Shown: positions 12,301 through 24,024, counted from the first letter of the stretch. The stretch: DNA of 64,000 nucleotides from Monarcha castaneiventris obscurior (GCA_026261815.1 JAMPIT010000059.1:19144001-19208000); one strand, 5' to 3'. The notes: generated from the letters alone by a model not told the origin. Program-made: numbers and translations.

Positions 12301-14869
12301 TGAATCCACGCGCATAGTACTTTTCATGAAAATGAGTCATAATTACTTGAGTGCAGAGGGGCCGTGGTGACTTCTTTACTGGGTCCCTAGCAGTTAGCAC
12401 AGGATGAATGACCATAATCCAAGATGAATTTAATGTAAAATTGAAAATAATTGGCAAGATATGTTCTTATAATACATTGAGTATTATTTTGAAAATTGTA
12501 TATTTTTATGGCCTTCCTCTTTGCTCTTGTCCATAACTTTATTGATAAAGGAAGAAAAAGAGAAACAAAAAGAGGGAGAAAAGAAACCCTCTCTCCCACC
12601 ACACCTCCCACCTTCAAGGATTAGAGAAAAAAACCCTTCTTGGTATCAAAGTATTGTTTTGTAGGCTTCCACTTCATTTTAGCTACAAAAAGTCTGTATG
12701 AGAAAGGTGATTTTTGCTATCCCTGAAATTTAATATATCTTAACATTGAATCTCAAATCCCCATCACAAATAGAATTTGTTTTCAAGAATCTATACCGTT
12801 CTGTTCAGGGGAGTGGTAAAAAGTTGAAAAAAATCAATTACAACTCTCAGGACTCTGAGTCTTGATTCCAAAGCTATTGATCTCATCTTGCAGTACACTC
12901 ATCAGACTTGCTACCTCAGCCAACTGTTTTGGAGACTACAGGTTGAATTTTATAGCTTATTGCACACTTGCCTTGATTTAACACAAATGGGCAAAACGGA
13001 GCAAAAAAAATTTTGTTCTCACTTTCTATGATGTCCTCAAAGTAAAGGCAGAGAATTCTGGTCTACTCAGTTTACTAGCATGATCTAAAAGGTAATTCCA
13101 GGTGTATGGAATACCAGTGCACTCTTTCCCTCAAATATCTGGAATTCTCCCATCCTTTTCACCGTTTCCTATGGATGATACTAATTAGCTTCCAGTCTGA
13201 ACAATATGCCACCACATTTTTCAGCATTTCATCTGAAGGCCCATAAAAATTTGTTTCTGTAGATGTCTGAAGTAATTCTTTGCAAGAGTCTGATGCAATA
13301 TTCATTTTCATTTTGCTAGAGAATACATTCCATAAATTGCAGGTGGAACTGCAAAAATAATTCCTATACTTTGACATTATCATAGTTATTTATTCCAGAT
13401 TAAAAATTACTGGTAAAAATATGAGATAAGGTAAAGCTCATCAAAAAAGCAAATAAAGAACATCTTTTGAAACTCACCTTTCACCTTCTGAAAACTAAAG
13501 AATGACATTTTTTATTACTATTTTTTAACCTAAAAATAGCATGATTTTCAAATTTGCAGTTTGAGGGTTTTTTTTTCATTTTTGTACTACAAAAACCTTA
13601 AGACCATCAGATTATTCTAATGAAATCTGCTTATGAAACAGGTGTAAGCATGATAGTAGGTCATAAAATATAGATCTGATTTCAACTGACTACCTCAAGT
13701 TCCAGGATCAGGAGCTGCAATTTCAAGGTATAGAAAAGTCCTACTTTACTATCACAAACACAATGTTTCAAAAAACTTTGAGAAAACACTTCCAAACAAT
13801 CAAAATAGTTAGAAATCAACAAGAATGTTTCAAGATGTTCACTATTATAAAAATAACTGGGTTCACACAAACATTGGTTTATTTAACTTTTAGACACAAA
13901 CTTTTTAAACTTCTCATATTTACTAGCCCTTTGGTTAGAATTCATCTCTGTCCTTAGGTGGAAACCATATTCTGAAACCTTCCAGTATTTTTTATTCTTT
14001 TAAATCTTTAGAAGTGCACCAAAGACACTGATTCCTCTTCAAGGTGTTGATATGAGAATACACTTACTGCCTGAACTGTTACAGACATTGGGGATTGTCA
14101 TTCATTTCATAATTTTCTCCACTGAAAAGGGAAAACAACTATTTATGGGCCCCAAGAGAGACACAGGCCTGTGAAGCAGAGAGATCTTTTAAAATTTTAA
14201 TTAGTACTAAGCATCCTAATAAGAGATTCAACCACCACAACACCAAGTAAACAATTAATCAATGTCAACATTAAGAAAAATGTGACTAGGCTTAGAGCTA
14301 TTTATTTTTTTGTCTCACTGACTTTAATATGGTCATCTATTTGCAAATTATAACACTTCACTAAAATTCCTTTGTTGCATTTTCTTACTTTATTAGTTGT
14401 AACATTCTTTCATCTATATTACAAACCAGAGAAGATGATGCCACCCATTGTTAAGGTACAGTAAGTCTAAATTTAATATACTTTATTATTTTTTAAATTT
14501 TTTTATTCAAGTAGAACAAAACATTTTTCTTGGTAAACTACTGTTGAGCCTGTTAGCCATAAAGAAGTCAGATAAAACTCCTCATCACGTATGGTGGAAC
14601 TTACCACTCATAAACTGCATAAGTACTCAGGGCCCTAATGATGGCTTCAGGACTTAATGTAAGCAAAGTGGACAAGAGGCCCAAACAGCCTTTCTACTCA
14701 TTTCTGATTGTCAGGGTAAAATGCTGCCTACCTCCCACTGAGGGAGAATTACCTGTGGACTGTAAATTTTGAGACCCTAGAGCAAGGTGCTCTACAGACT
14801 TTCAATTACATAAGCAATCTATTTGATCAAATTTATTTCTTGGGAGCCAATATTATTTGGTGTGCCTTT

Positions 14870-15130
14870 GCATCAGAGCAAAGAAGAGAGATGATAATCA
14901 GAAGTGAATATTTGCATGAGCATAAAATGTGAAAATCACATCCGTACTGTAAAAGCCCTCACAAAGATGGAGTATTGACAGAGGGCATTTTCAGCTATTT
15001 GAAGGACAGCTGATGTATCTTCCTCTATATTTGGAAAGGTATCACCTGAAAGAGTTATCAATAATTGGAACAGCAACATTGGGCTGCTTATGGTGCCAAT
15101 TACTTAAACATCAGATGTCCTACATTATGG
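14870..15130. promoter_or_regulatory. Candidate conserved noncoding element (tentative)
   Basis: A block of complex, non-repetitive sequence with an octamer-type ATTTGCAT site (in TATTTGCATGAGCATAAAA, about 14910-14930) and several balanced-composition words around it (CTTTGCATCAGAGCAAAG, CAATTACTTAAACATCAG). The octamer is the recognition core of POU-domain factors. One such match is expected by chance within a few tens of kilobases, so this remains a weak call based on texture. Confidence 0.2.
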
Positions 15131-15381
15131 GACTACTTAATACCCTTTCTAGGGTGGTTCTAGAGAAAGTAGAAACACTTAATCAGTGAGAACTGTGAGC
15201 CTCATGGGAGTTTGCAGGGCCATAAAATGTGCATGCAATAAATAGTCAGATGCTAAAAATATCTTAATTGGAATTGATTAGGATTATACTTAAGTACATT
15301 GTTATTTAGAAAATAACTATACTTTTTGTTGGTATGAGTGTGGAAACCCAAACTATCAAGAACTCTGCCATAAGTTCCAGA

Positions 15382-15963
15382 TTGCCATGGTTTAATGCCA
15401 GCTGTCAACTAAGCCGCACAAAGACATTTTCTTGGTCACCTCAGTGGGATTAAGGAGAGAAGCAGGGGAGTAAAAGTCAAAGAACTCCTGGGTTGCTATA
15501 AAGACGGTTCAAAATGGAAAGCAAAAGCTGCACACACAAATAAAGCAAAACAAGGAATTAATTCACTGCTTCCCATGGGCAGGCAGGTGTTCAGACATTG
15601 TTGGGAGAACAAGGCCCCATCATGTATAACACGGACTTGGGAAGACAAACACCATCACTCCAAATGTCCCCCTGCTTCCTCTTTCTTCCCCCCACTATAT
15701 ATACTGCACATGACAACATAAGGTATGGAATATCCTTTTGGTCAGTTTGGGGTCAGCTGTCCCGGCTGTGTTCCCTCGGAACCTCTTGTACATCCCTGGC
15801 CTCCTTGCTGGTAGGGTGCTGGGAGGAACAGAAAAGGAGTTGACTCTGTGCAAGCCCTGCTCAGTGATAACAAAATCATCCCTGTCTTATCAACACTGTT
15901 ACATAGCCCTGTTCTAGGTACTTAGAAGAAAATTAGCTCTATCCCAGAAAACAAAACACCACA
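15382..15963 (-). mobile_element. Solo LTR of an avian endogenous retrovirus (TGCTGGTTTTGGC-type family)
   Basis: On the plus strand the element starts near TTGCCATGGTTTAATGCC and ends near CTCTATCCCAGAAAACAAAACACC. Its true sense is minus, because the minus strand carries a TATA box (TATATATA, 15696-15703), followed downstream by the conserved GGGAAGCAGTGAATTAATTC and TGTCTTTGTGCGGC-type blocks. I know this layout from an abundant neoavian LTR family of ~550 bp. A second copy of the family lies at 33122-34091, and the two can be aligned along their length. No internal retroviral genes flank it, so it is a solo LTR left by LTR-LTR recombination. Target duplications are not obvious, and moderate divergence suggests it is not recent. 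Confidence 0.8.
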
Positions 15964-16631
15964 CAAGCAAACTCTTTGTTTCTTGATTTATATTCTTGGT
16001 TCATCCCCTTTAATAGCCACAAATAAAGTTAGAGATATTATAGTGGAGTAAATTTAAGCGAAGCAGACTTGCTAGATCTTCACTGTAATATATGACTGTT
16101 TTAAAAATATACATCTTTCTATGCACACACATATATATAGTGCATATGTATGTATACTAAGGTTTTAATAAGGTTACTGGCCTTATTAAACTGGTAAGTA
16201 GGCTGACTTACCTACTTTGTATTTTCACACCCTCTTATCTAAAGTACACACTTGATTTCCATCTTACTGCAAAATTTTATTTTCTTTATTTAGCCAAAAG
16301 AAATTCTCATTTGGAGTTCATCAAAAGTCACTTTTCCTTAGTATAGCCTCCAGTCTAATCAAGGCAATTATGTTTTCCCTTCTAAACAATTTTTTGTTCT
16401 TCATGTCTCTTCATCTCCTCCCTCCAAAAAAGCTTATTTTTACTTTCCAATAACTTCATCACAATTTTTTTTAATCTTAACTGACATTCTTATAAATAGA
16501 CAACATCACAGAGAATAAGGGAATACAGTTACACTCCCAGGGACAATTTAAAGTGAAATTCCTTCTTGAATACCATCTTTTTTACTGAAAACCAGGTGGA
16601 GTAAGCGTAGCGGAAAATTTCACTGCTGAAT
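15964..16631. other. AT-rich spacer with two adjacent hairpins
   Basis: No gene seen. It holds a CA/TA microsatellite (about 16123-16158) followed immediately by two inverted repeats (16164-16212). The remainder is AT-rich with short T-runs. Confidence 0.6.
16164..16212. repeat. Two consecutive inverted repeats
   Basis: The first has 10-bp perfect arms, TTTAATAAGG (16164-16173) and CCTTATTAAA (16181-16190), around a 7-nt loop. The second has 7-bp arms, GGTAAGT and ACTTACC, around a 6-nt loop (about 16193-16212). Both arms pairs are perfect. They follow a TA-rich microsatellite. Whether the pair has any role, for example as an RNA structure, cannot be told. Confidence 0.85.
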
Positions 16632-17279
16632 CTAGTGAATTAAAGCAGGACACCTTATGTGATGGATAAGAGAAAAGCAATTAGCTCTTGTCTCTTCATT
16701 AACCTGCATGGGAGAAACATCTGGGAGCAATGTGAGAGGTACTACTATATGAGGAAGTGGTAGGCGTGTGGTTTGGGTGGGTTTAAATGTGATGGGGGTA
16801 TTCGTGGGTGCTTCTGGAATATTCTGTGTGTTGCCGAACAGTGTTATGGTGAGTTGTGGTCGAAGCAAGTTCTGTGTAATAGTTTCTAAAGCCTTGCGTT
16901 GCAGAAGCAATTGTGCTGGTAGGGAAATTTGGGATCGTTTGGTTTCTGTGTGACTGAGGTTTTGTTGGAATTGTTTCTTACTGAAGCACTAACTTGGAAC
17001 AGCCAAAATGGTATTACTGAGCAGCGTGATTGTAGTTTGTTTTGTTTGGTAGGCTTGTAGGGAGCATAAAAGGACTTCTTTTATATACCAAAAAGAATTT
17101 GGTTCTTCAAGCTTTTGGTTGAAGCCCATGAGCAAAGAATATTTACAAAGCCCTGTGGTTAGTTCATAGGAGCGGGTTGTTGTGTTTGTGACATGAATTC
17201 TATTTAGATGTTTTCTGCTATTGACAATTCTCTCATCTGCTTTTATGTAATTCTTACAGATGTAAAAATGGAGCAAAAG
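16632..17279 (-). other. A/C-rich region with a long minus-strand open frame broken by one TAG; unidentified
   Basis: In one minus-strand frame, codons run open from 17279 to 16992 (96 codons), meet a single TAG at 16989-16991, and run open again from 16988 to 16635 (118 codons) before a terminal stop. There is no ATG near the beginning. The translation contains stretches such as MGFNQKLEEPNSFWYIKEV and SLIHHIRCP, but no domain I recognise. The DNA strand is strongly asymmetric (plus strand G/T-rich, minus strand A/C-rich) and carries more CpG than its surroundings. A-plus-C richness alone lowers stop frequency, so the frame may be accidental. Alternatives are a decayed retroposed gene or unrecognised ERV-derived sequence. 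Confidence 0.3.
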
Positions 17280-17523
17280 TTATAGGTGTGGGCTTCAGAT
17301 AATTACTACAATTTTCACGGGTATGATATTTCAAAAGCCTATTTTTCTCTTCTTGGTTTTAGTTCTAGCACTATTGAATGTAGCAGTATGGACTTTAGAT
17401 CTATTCAGCCTTATTTCTTTCACAGAGACTGAACACCACACAGAGCATCAGTCCTAAAGGATGCTACTATGAAGTGCATGAGTAGTTGTTTGATGTTTAA
17501 GAAAACACTGTGTTAAAAAGCAA

Positions 17524-17588
17524 GAACAACAAAACAAATCCCAAACCAAAAAAAAAAAAAAAACCCAAAACCAAACAACCCCCAAACT
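17524..17588. repeat. A/C-rich low-complexity tract
   Basis: A run of A16 embedded in AAAC/ACCC words such as CCCAAACC and ACCCAAAACCAAACAACCCCC. It belongs to the same class of A-run plus C-run tracts seen, on either strand, at several other places in the window. Confidence 0.9.
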
Positions 17589-18599
17589 TTTATTTTAATA
17601 AAATAATCATCAAAACCCTAAGATGTAAGGGTAGGACTCAGATACCTGTACTTCTAAAGAACCTGTATGAATTTCCTTCATGAATCATAATTCAACCTGA
17701 TACGTTAAGTGTTTGATTAAGTCTTATTGATCTCAAAAGCAAGCATATGCTGAGATAGCTTGATGACTAAAGCTTTATATTAAAAAAAAGAAAAATCTGT
17801 ATAAAATTAGTAGTTGGCAGCATTAAGAGGATGATATTTTGAAAAGCAAGCATGTGTGTATGTATCTGTAAATATCTCTGTAAATAGCTTCTTGCATTCA
17901 TGAAATATTCACTCACTTTCTTGGGCTTTTTTGGCTTAGTTCTGGGAAATGTTTTTATGTTAGCCTAGTGGATACTCGGAAAAATTTAGTCCCTTCTGAA
18001 AACTCAGGCTTCAGTTGTATGCCTGGTTTCAGACTTCACTGTAGTTCACAAACAGAAACTGGTGTTCTAAACCTTTGGTATGCTGAGTGAGAAATGCATT
18101 AGGGATTCTTTTAAGTTATTTCAAGTTTGTTTTCTATCATGTGTCTTTGTGCTTTCAGTACCTGCAACAACATACAAACCCAGTAATATTTTGAGATTTT
18201 GTTTTTGCTCTTCTTTGTGTTAAATAATATTCAAAAATTGTAATATAAATAGAATATAGATATGCTGTATTCTACATTTTAGTATTTAATTTAAACTGAC
18301 AGACAAAAATGCAGTCATGTTACTGTTTTGTCCTTTTTTATTGCTTCTCTCATGTTCTCAGATTGTGGGGTTCATAAATACATATATCCTGTGCAAGCCT
18401 TGTTAACTAATTTGTTACTTTAATTGCTATTTTAGTTTCATGTTGTACAATTATGAACAGAACACAATCCAGTTTCTGTTCCTAGTAATTTTACCAAACT
18501 ATATCGATCTGGAATGCTACTAGAAGAGAACAGTCCCTCTCACAAGTGCATTAAATATAATTAATTAATGACAGCCTAGTCCTGAAGTGTAATAAGCTC
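17589..18599. other. AT-rich unique sequence, no gene seen
   Basis: Nothing recognisable. There is no open frame of note and no transposon signature. Confidence 0.6.
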
Positions 18600-19835
18600 T
18601 CTCTACATGAGGAAGAAGTGTGGTTGTAATAGGAGACTCCCTTCTAAGGGGACCAGGCAGCCTGATATGCAGACTGGACCAAACTCACAGGGAAGTCTGC
18701 TGTCTCCCGGGGGCTCCAATAAGGGACATCACCAGAAAACTCTCCAGTCTCTAGTAAGGTCCTCTGATTACTGTCTGTTATTGGCTGTTCAAGCTGGCAG
18801 CATCAAAATAACAAAGTCCAAGGGTAACCAAAAGAGACTTCAGGGCTCTGGGAGAACTGGTGGAGATATCAGGAGCACGGGTTGTGATTTCCTCAATTCT
18901 TTCAGTAACAACAAATAATATTTAATAGGATTAGGCAGGTCCACTGGGTCAATGTGTGGTTCCAAAGTTGGTGTCAGTGGAAAGTTTTGGTTCCTGACCA
19001 TGGGATATTCTACTCAATGCCTGGTCTACTGACACCTGACCAGATATGCCCTTCTCAAGAGGGAAAAAGAGTTCCAGCACAGGACCAGCAAAGCTCATCG
19101 ACTGAGCTTTAAACTAGCTTGGAAGGGGAAAGGGACAAACCAGGGTTGCCAGTGAGAAGCAATGGGATGGTGTGTCAAAACTTGAGGAAATGGGTACTAA
19201 GGGGATCCCTCAATATGTTTCAGGCGGTGTTGGCTACAAAGAACCACACCTGAAATGTTGTACACTAATGCACACAGCAAGAGGAAGCTAGAGGCTTTGG
19301 TGCAGTCCCAGAGATTTGACATCATTGGTGTAAGTGAAACCTGGTAGGATGAATCCCCTGACTAGAGTGCCCTGTTGGGTGGTTACAGGCTCTTTAGGAG
19401 AGATAGACTGGGCAGAAAAAGTGGAGGGGAGGCATTGAATGTAATAGAGGGTTGGAACGTGTGAAGCTCACCATTGGCAATGGCACACTTGAGAGCTTCT
19501 AGGTAAGAATCAAGGGACAAAAACATAATGTGGATATCTTTGTGGGAGTCTACTATAGAAGTCCTAGCCAGAACAATGACACTGGTGAATTATCCTTTGA
19601 GGAACTAAGGGATGCTTCCAAGTCAATTGCTTTTGCATTTATGGGGGACTTCAGCTTACCAGAAATCAGCTGGGACCATCACACAGCTGGTGCAATCTGG
19701 GCCAGAAGATTCCTAAAAGACCTGGATGACAACTTTATGGAAGAGGACCTAAGGGAGCTGACTCAGAAAGATGCCCTCCTTGATCTGCTACTTGACAACA
19801 GAGAGGTTTTTGTGAGGGAAGTGGTGGTTTAACTA
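18600..19835 (+). mobile_element. CR1 LINE internal fragment: ORF1 esterase-like part and ORF2 endonuclease part, decayed
   Basis: The left part matches the C-terminal half of CR1 ORF1, known to resemble an SGNH-type esterase: VVVIGDSLLRGP is read from 18620, with the GDS block at 18632-18640, followed by REVCCLPGAPIRDITRKL. The frame then shifts, and SSDYCLLLAVQAGS follows. The right part is the start of ORF2, the apurinic-type endonuclease: NAHSKRKLEALVQSQRFDII and GVSETW with an in-frame TAG (about 19267-19350), then VGVYYRSPSQNNDTGELSFE, MGDFSLPEISWD and DALLDLLLDNRE (19530-19832) in another frame. In MGDFS the usual catalytic-site N of GDFN is S. Both the 5' end and everything from the reverse transcriptase onward are missing, which is unusual because CR1 copies normally keep their 3' end. 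Confidence 0.9.
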
Positions 19836-21437
19836 CTAAAAAGAATCTAAAATTATTGCTTTCTTTGCTTCCAAACAATTGTTTAGGCAGATATTATCAA
19901 ATGTGACTGGTTTTTTTCCCATTTTTCTGGTTTTTTTCTCCATCCTATGCCCCCTCTGTCTTCTTTTCTTTGTCTTTCAGAAGCAACATTTTCTGTGTAA
20001 TTAAGAGTATAGCAGTACAAGAATTTCTTTGCTTGTGCCAAATGCTTTTTTTAAGCTCTTATGCTACATCTTAGTTTTGTTACTTAATTTATGTTATCCT
20101 TGGAGTGTCTGATCCAATTATACAGTCAGCTGAGCTTTGATACAGACAGCTAAATTAGCATGTGATAAGAACCATGCTTTAGAATTGTTCATAAACAGAT
20201 AAGTATTCTGTTAAAGCCTTCCTGGATGTCATCCCTGTTGATTAATACCTGTAAAAGAACAATCATAATTAGGAAGGATAAGAGACATAATTCATTAGAT
20301 ATCCTAAGTTTTCATCTTATTAGCAAACACCCTCCTTATTTGTATGTAAAAGAAAGAAGTCCAGGGGATCAGTACAGATTTTATTATGTTTTGTTGAACC
20401 TAGAAATATTGCTTTCAACAGGAGCAAGTCATACTTCCAAATACCAAATATTTTGTCAATGCAGAGAGAAGCAGACACATGTAGTGAGTCATTAATTATT
20501 AATTAATCTGGTCACCTAGCTGGCTAACTTACATTTTAGACAACATCTATCAATCTTCATTTTCCATGGGCTTGGTGGCATTTCCTGTTGATTGGCTGTT
20601 ATGTTTCAAGGCCTGACTCTTTCAGAGGGAGGGCCACTAAGAGCTTCTCCTGAGCATCTCGTAGTGCAATTCCAATACATGCTCCAACAACAATCTGCTA
20701 CACTTATAGCTTCCTGTAATGTTAAGGTTTAGACAATATATAATTTCTTGCCAGAGCTAAAATAAACAGTGCTTGGCTTATATTTGTAAAGAATTGAGGA
20801 GTTTAGAGTTTTTGTTCTGTATCAACTTTTCTATAACACCACAGTCTTAGAATGTGGTGTGTGTTGTTATAGCTGTGCTTGAGGCTTTCATATTATTTGA
20901 TTTTTTTTTTTTTTAGTTAATATATTCTAGAGAAATGCAAGGTGGGAGAGAACTAGTTTTTTCGATATTTCACCTGTAATCAAATTCTTTGGGATGGTTT
21001 TGATGCATAGCGTATCATGATAGATTTGTAACACTTCCAAAATAAGAGATTTTTAGATCATGCTGATGCTTATACATTTTCACTGTCCTAGCATCTACTT
21101 AGATCAGCTGCATCCTTAACTACTGTTGTACTGTGTGATGTTGCATAATCAGAATATGATGCTTCTACAGCTACAGGCCTTTCATTATTGTTTCTGCTGA
21201 ATGACTGCATTCAGTATTCTGTATTCCACTCCAGGGAGTACAGCAGACATCCTTTCTACAGATTCTGAAGCTCCGTTAAAAACACTTGAATTTTCCTTCC
21301 ATTCAATGTGGGCTTTAACTGGTTGCATATATAAGTGATAAACACTGCATCAAACAAATTTTATAGAGCTTCTGATCCATTAACATGAATATGAGCAATT
21401 TGGAAGTTTCTAGAATGTATTGAAAGTGCCAAACACC

Positions 21438-21525
21438 TTTTTTTTTTTGTTGTTGTTGTATTTGATGGGGGGTTTTTGTTTTGTTTTTTTTTGTTGTTGT
21501 TGTCGTTGGTTTGTTTTTTTTTAAA
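21438..21525. repeat. T/G-rich low-complexity tract (TTG and T-run units)
   Basis: Two blocks of T-run followed by (TTG)n, separated by ATTTGATGGGGGG. On the complementary strand it reads A-runs with CAA repeats and a C6 run. Confidence 0.9.
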
Positions 21526-22738
21526 ATATGCTTATTTATCCTACTCGGGATGAGAGGAGGCTAAGTATAGAGGAATGTGAGATGTAAGAACGCAGTCCTC
21601 TCTGGTTTTATTTAATCAGCAGTTTGGGTGAGGCTGCCAACCTTGTAGAAACCTTTGAGACTCACTGAGCAATGACTATGTCATGTTAGCAACAGGTGTT
21701 CTCACTTCTATCAAACTGGGATGTGCAGCCTAAGAGAAGGAAAGGTCCCTGACCTATCCATCTTACCTCTGTCTAATTAGCGCTGTGATATGATGAGTTT
21801 GTTTTGTGGGTGGGGATTAAACTTCACTCTCTTTATGAAGATTTACTTTTCCCCCCCAAAATTACCTAGTAATTTAAAAAGTGAAGCAACTTCATATCTT
21901 GAAGGTAGACAAGAATGAGTTGAACACCACTCTTTAGGTTGTGAGGGATCTTAAGGCATTGTTCTTGGGTGCCTTCTGCAACAACTGGAGGCTTTTAGGC
22001 CTGCTCTTTTTAGTTCCTCTGTCTGGTTACCCCATACAGAGCTTTGTAAACTCCTGGCATGTGTTTCTCTCTTTACCCATCTCTCCAGTTTCTCTGGTAG
22101 TAAATGTTCCCTGGGTTTCTGTGCTCTCAGAGGACATGAAGGCACCTAACTCCAGTCACTTAGTGTTATATAGAAATAGAGTAGAGTAACAGGCCTTTGG
22201 GAGTGCAGGATTAACTACTCTGCTTAAATAATTTAAATTTCAATATTAATAAAGCAAAATAGTTTGCTGATAGTTAGGAGTGTATTATGGTCTGATACTG
22301 CAAATGATTTGAATCATTAAAGTGAATTCAGTTCACTGGTTTATAAAAAAAATACAGGTGCTACTAAATTATACGTCATATTTCCCAGACAAATCAGTGT
22401 GGTTTTATAAGAAAAAGAAAAATCTAGTTGCATGCACTGAAGTATTTTTTTTTTCAAATTTTATTATATGAACATGAGAAAAGAGTGGGAAATACGAGAG
22501 CTGACTACTCTTGTAGTAGATGGCTTCAGCTCAGCCGAGGTTTCTTACGGTATAGGTCAATTCAGTTAATCTTTCATTTGTCTTTTTTTCATAAATCTTG
22601 TTTCCAATTGGAGTTTCCATTTGGAAGTTACTTGATAAGCTATGGTTTATGTATGAAGCATGATTGTTATAGTTGAGGTGGATTTACACAGTGTTGTATT
22701 TAAAAATTAGGTTTTGGGAACTCAGTATCTTCATCTGT

Positions 22739-22770
22739 TTAAAATAAAAAAAATAAAAAAAACCAAAACC
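22739..22770. repeat. A-rich low-complexity tract ending in CCAAAACC
   Basis: AAAATAAAAAAAATAAAAAA followed by AACCAAAACC. It is another example of the A-run plus C-pair class found across the window. Confidence 0.85.
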
Positions 22771-23680
22771 TACTGTGATCCTTTAATGGGATCTCCCTTT
22801 TAAGGGTTTTTGAAGCAACAGAATATTTTCTTTCCAGGAAAATGTTTGTATACCAAAATAATTTGCTGTTAACTCACGTTGGCTAATTTGAGCTAAGTGT
22901 TTGGTTGAGAATGTCAGATTTTGTCTAACTGGAGTTTAAATCTTCTTTTTTCCCTCCAGTGAGCAAAAGAGATAAGAAGATGATGTTTGCCATTAAAGCT
23001 CATCATTCGATCCCCTAGCTATTGACAGCAACAGCCAGGATAATCAGATTTTTTTGAATGACTTCAATATGAGAAAGGATAACTAAATCTTTAACTTGAG
23101 GAAGAGAAAAATGGGGTAATGGCTTATAAAATTATGAATGACCATGAATTGATAATTTTATGCTCATTTTTCATGTCTCATGATAAAGAAATGAAGGACA
23201 GAAAAAGAATAAAACAGCAGGTATAGAACAAACAGAAATATGTATTTATCATACAAAATACAATTAAACTGTTGGAATCTTTTTGCCAGCATTCAGCATG
23301 GTAAAGCAAAGTGTAACTGCCCAGAAGGATTAGACAGACTCCTAAGTTCTTCAAAAAGTGTGAAATACCAAGGTGAAGACACTAACTCTTTATAGGAGAG
23401 TCCAGAAAATGTAGATTAACATATCTCAGAATGAGGTGATTCCAAGTCCGTCTTCTCAAGTGCACAGCATTCTTTGGTGTAGCTGCTGGGTTCCTTAGTC
23501 AGAGTGGATGTATCCTACTAGGTCAAGAAAATGAAAATTCCCTCTGAGCTTACAGAAAATGAAGAAACTTTCACTGCAGAAGATAAACTGGGGGGAAAAA
23601 ATGGGGATGAGGGGAGAGCAAGAGTGTGTCCAAAAAACAAAACAAAAAACCACCACATGAATTCTGAATGAGGTAAGCAG

Positions 23681-23686
23681 GTAGGG
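23681..23686. repeat. Target-site duplication of the 23.7 kb LTR (left copy)
   Basis: GTAGGG abuts the TGTCGC edge of the LTR. The partner GTAGAG is at 24019-24024, with one mismatch. Confidence 0.75.
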
Positions 23687-24018
23687 TGTCGCAGTGTTGG
23701 ACACGAACACGCAGGTTAGCAGCAGGTCAGGACCACCGAGCAGAGCAAAAGGACTTTGCCCGCTTTTATTATCACTCTTTTATACTTCTTTTAAAACAAT
23801 CATACATTGGTAGATGAGGTTAACACCTCTAGAATTTTACAGGATAGGAACACAGTCTATCATCTTTCTCCGCCTTGGAGAAAGGAATGAACAACAATCT
23901 AGAAGTTCAGAAAACATCTCAGCTGGTTAGAAAAAACAAATGCTGTGTTTATGGAAAATGCATGAGAACTTCTACTACAAAAGTAAAAACATGGAACACT
24001 GTGAAAACCAGGGCGACA
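23687..24018 (-). mobile_element. Solo LTR, 332 bp, ERVK-like by target duplication size
   Basis: The plus-strand edges are TGTCGC (23687-23692) and GCGACA (24013-24018), perfect 6-bp inverted ends of the TG...CA type. Just outside lie GTAGGG (23681-23686) and GTAGAG (24019-24024), a 6-bp target duplication with one mismatch. The sense is minus: reading that strand there is a TATA box TATAAAAG (complement of 23777-23784) followed 7-12 nt later by the polyadenylation signal AATAAA (complement of 23765-23770), then a U5-like end. No retroviral genes flank it. A 6-bp duplication is typical of alpha/beta-type (ERVK-like) elements. The family name is not known to me. Confidence 0.85.
23765..23784 (-). 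promoter_or_regulatory. LTR core promoter and polyadenylation signal, very close together
   Basis: On the minus strand TATAAAAG lies only about 6 nt upstream of AATAAA. In a retroviral LTR these mark the end of U3 and the R region. Such close spacing implies a very short R or a signal that lies upstream of the RNA start. Confidence 0.6.
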
Positions 24019-24024
24019 GTAGAG

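Larger units (their letters stand above)
5456..15381. other. AT-rich unique sequence, no gene seen
   Basis: No exon, RNA gene or confident transposon is visible across this ~10 kb. Open frames are all 100 codons or shorter (the longest, 5351-5653, begins inside the CR1 piece) and show no familiar domain. The DNA contains alternating CA/TA microsatellites (6563-6603, 6755-6795), an A-run near 7041-7053, a locally GC-richer block at 7690-7860, and two blocks whose texture suggests conserved noncoding sequence (about 9060-9390 and 14870-15130, described separately). Confidence 0.55.
19836..23680. other. AT-rich unique sequence, no gene seen
   Basis: No gene or confident transposon. Open frames are at most 89 codons (20226-20495, +; 21941-22189 and 22428-22676, both + and 82 codons). 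None has a recognisable domain or splice context. T-runs (20901-20914) and a T/G-rich low-complexity tract (21438-21525) are present. Confidence 0.55.
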
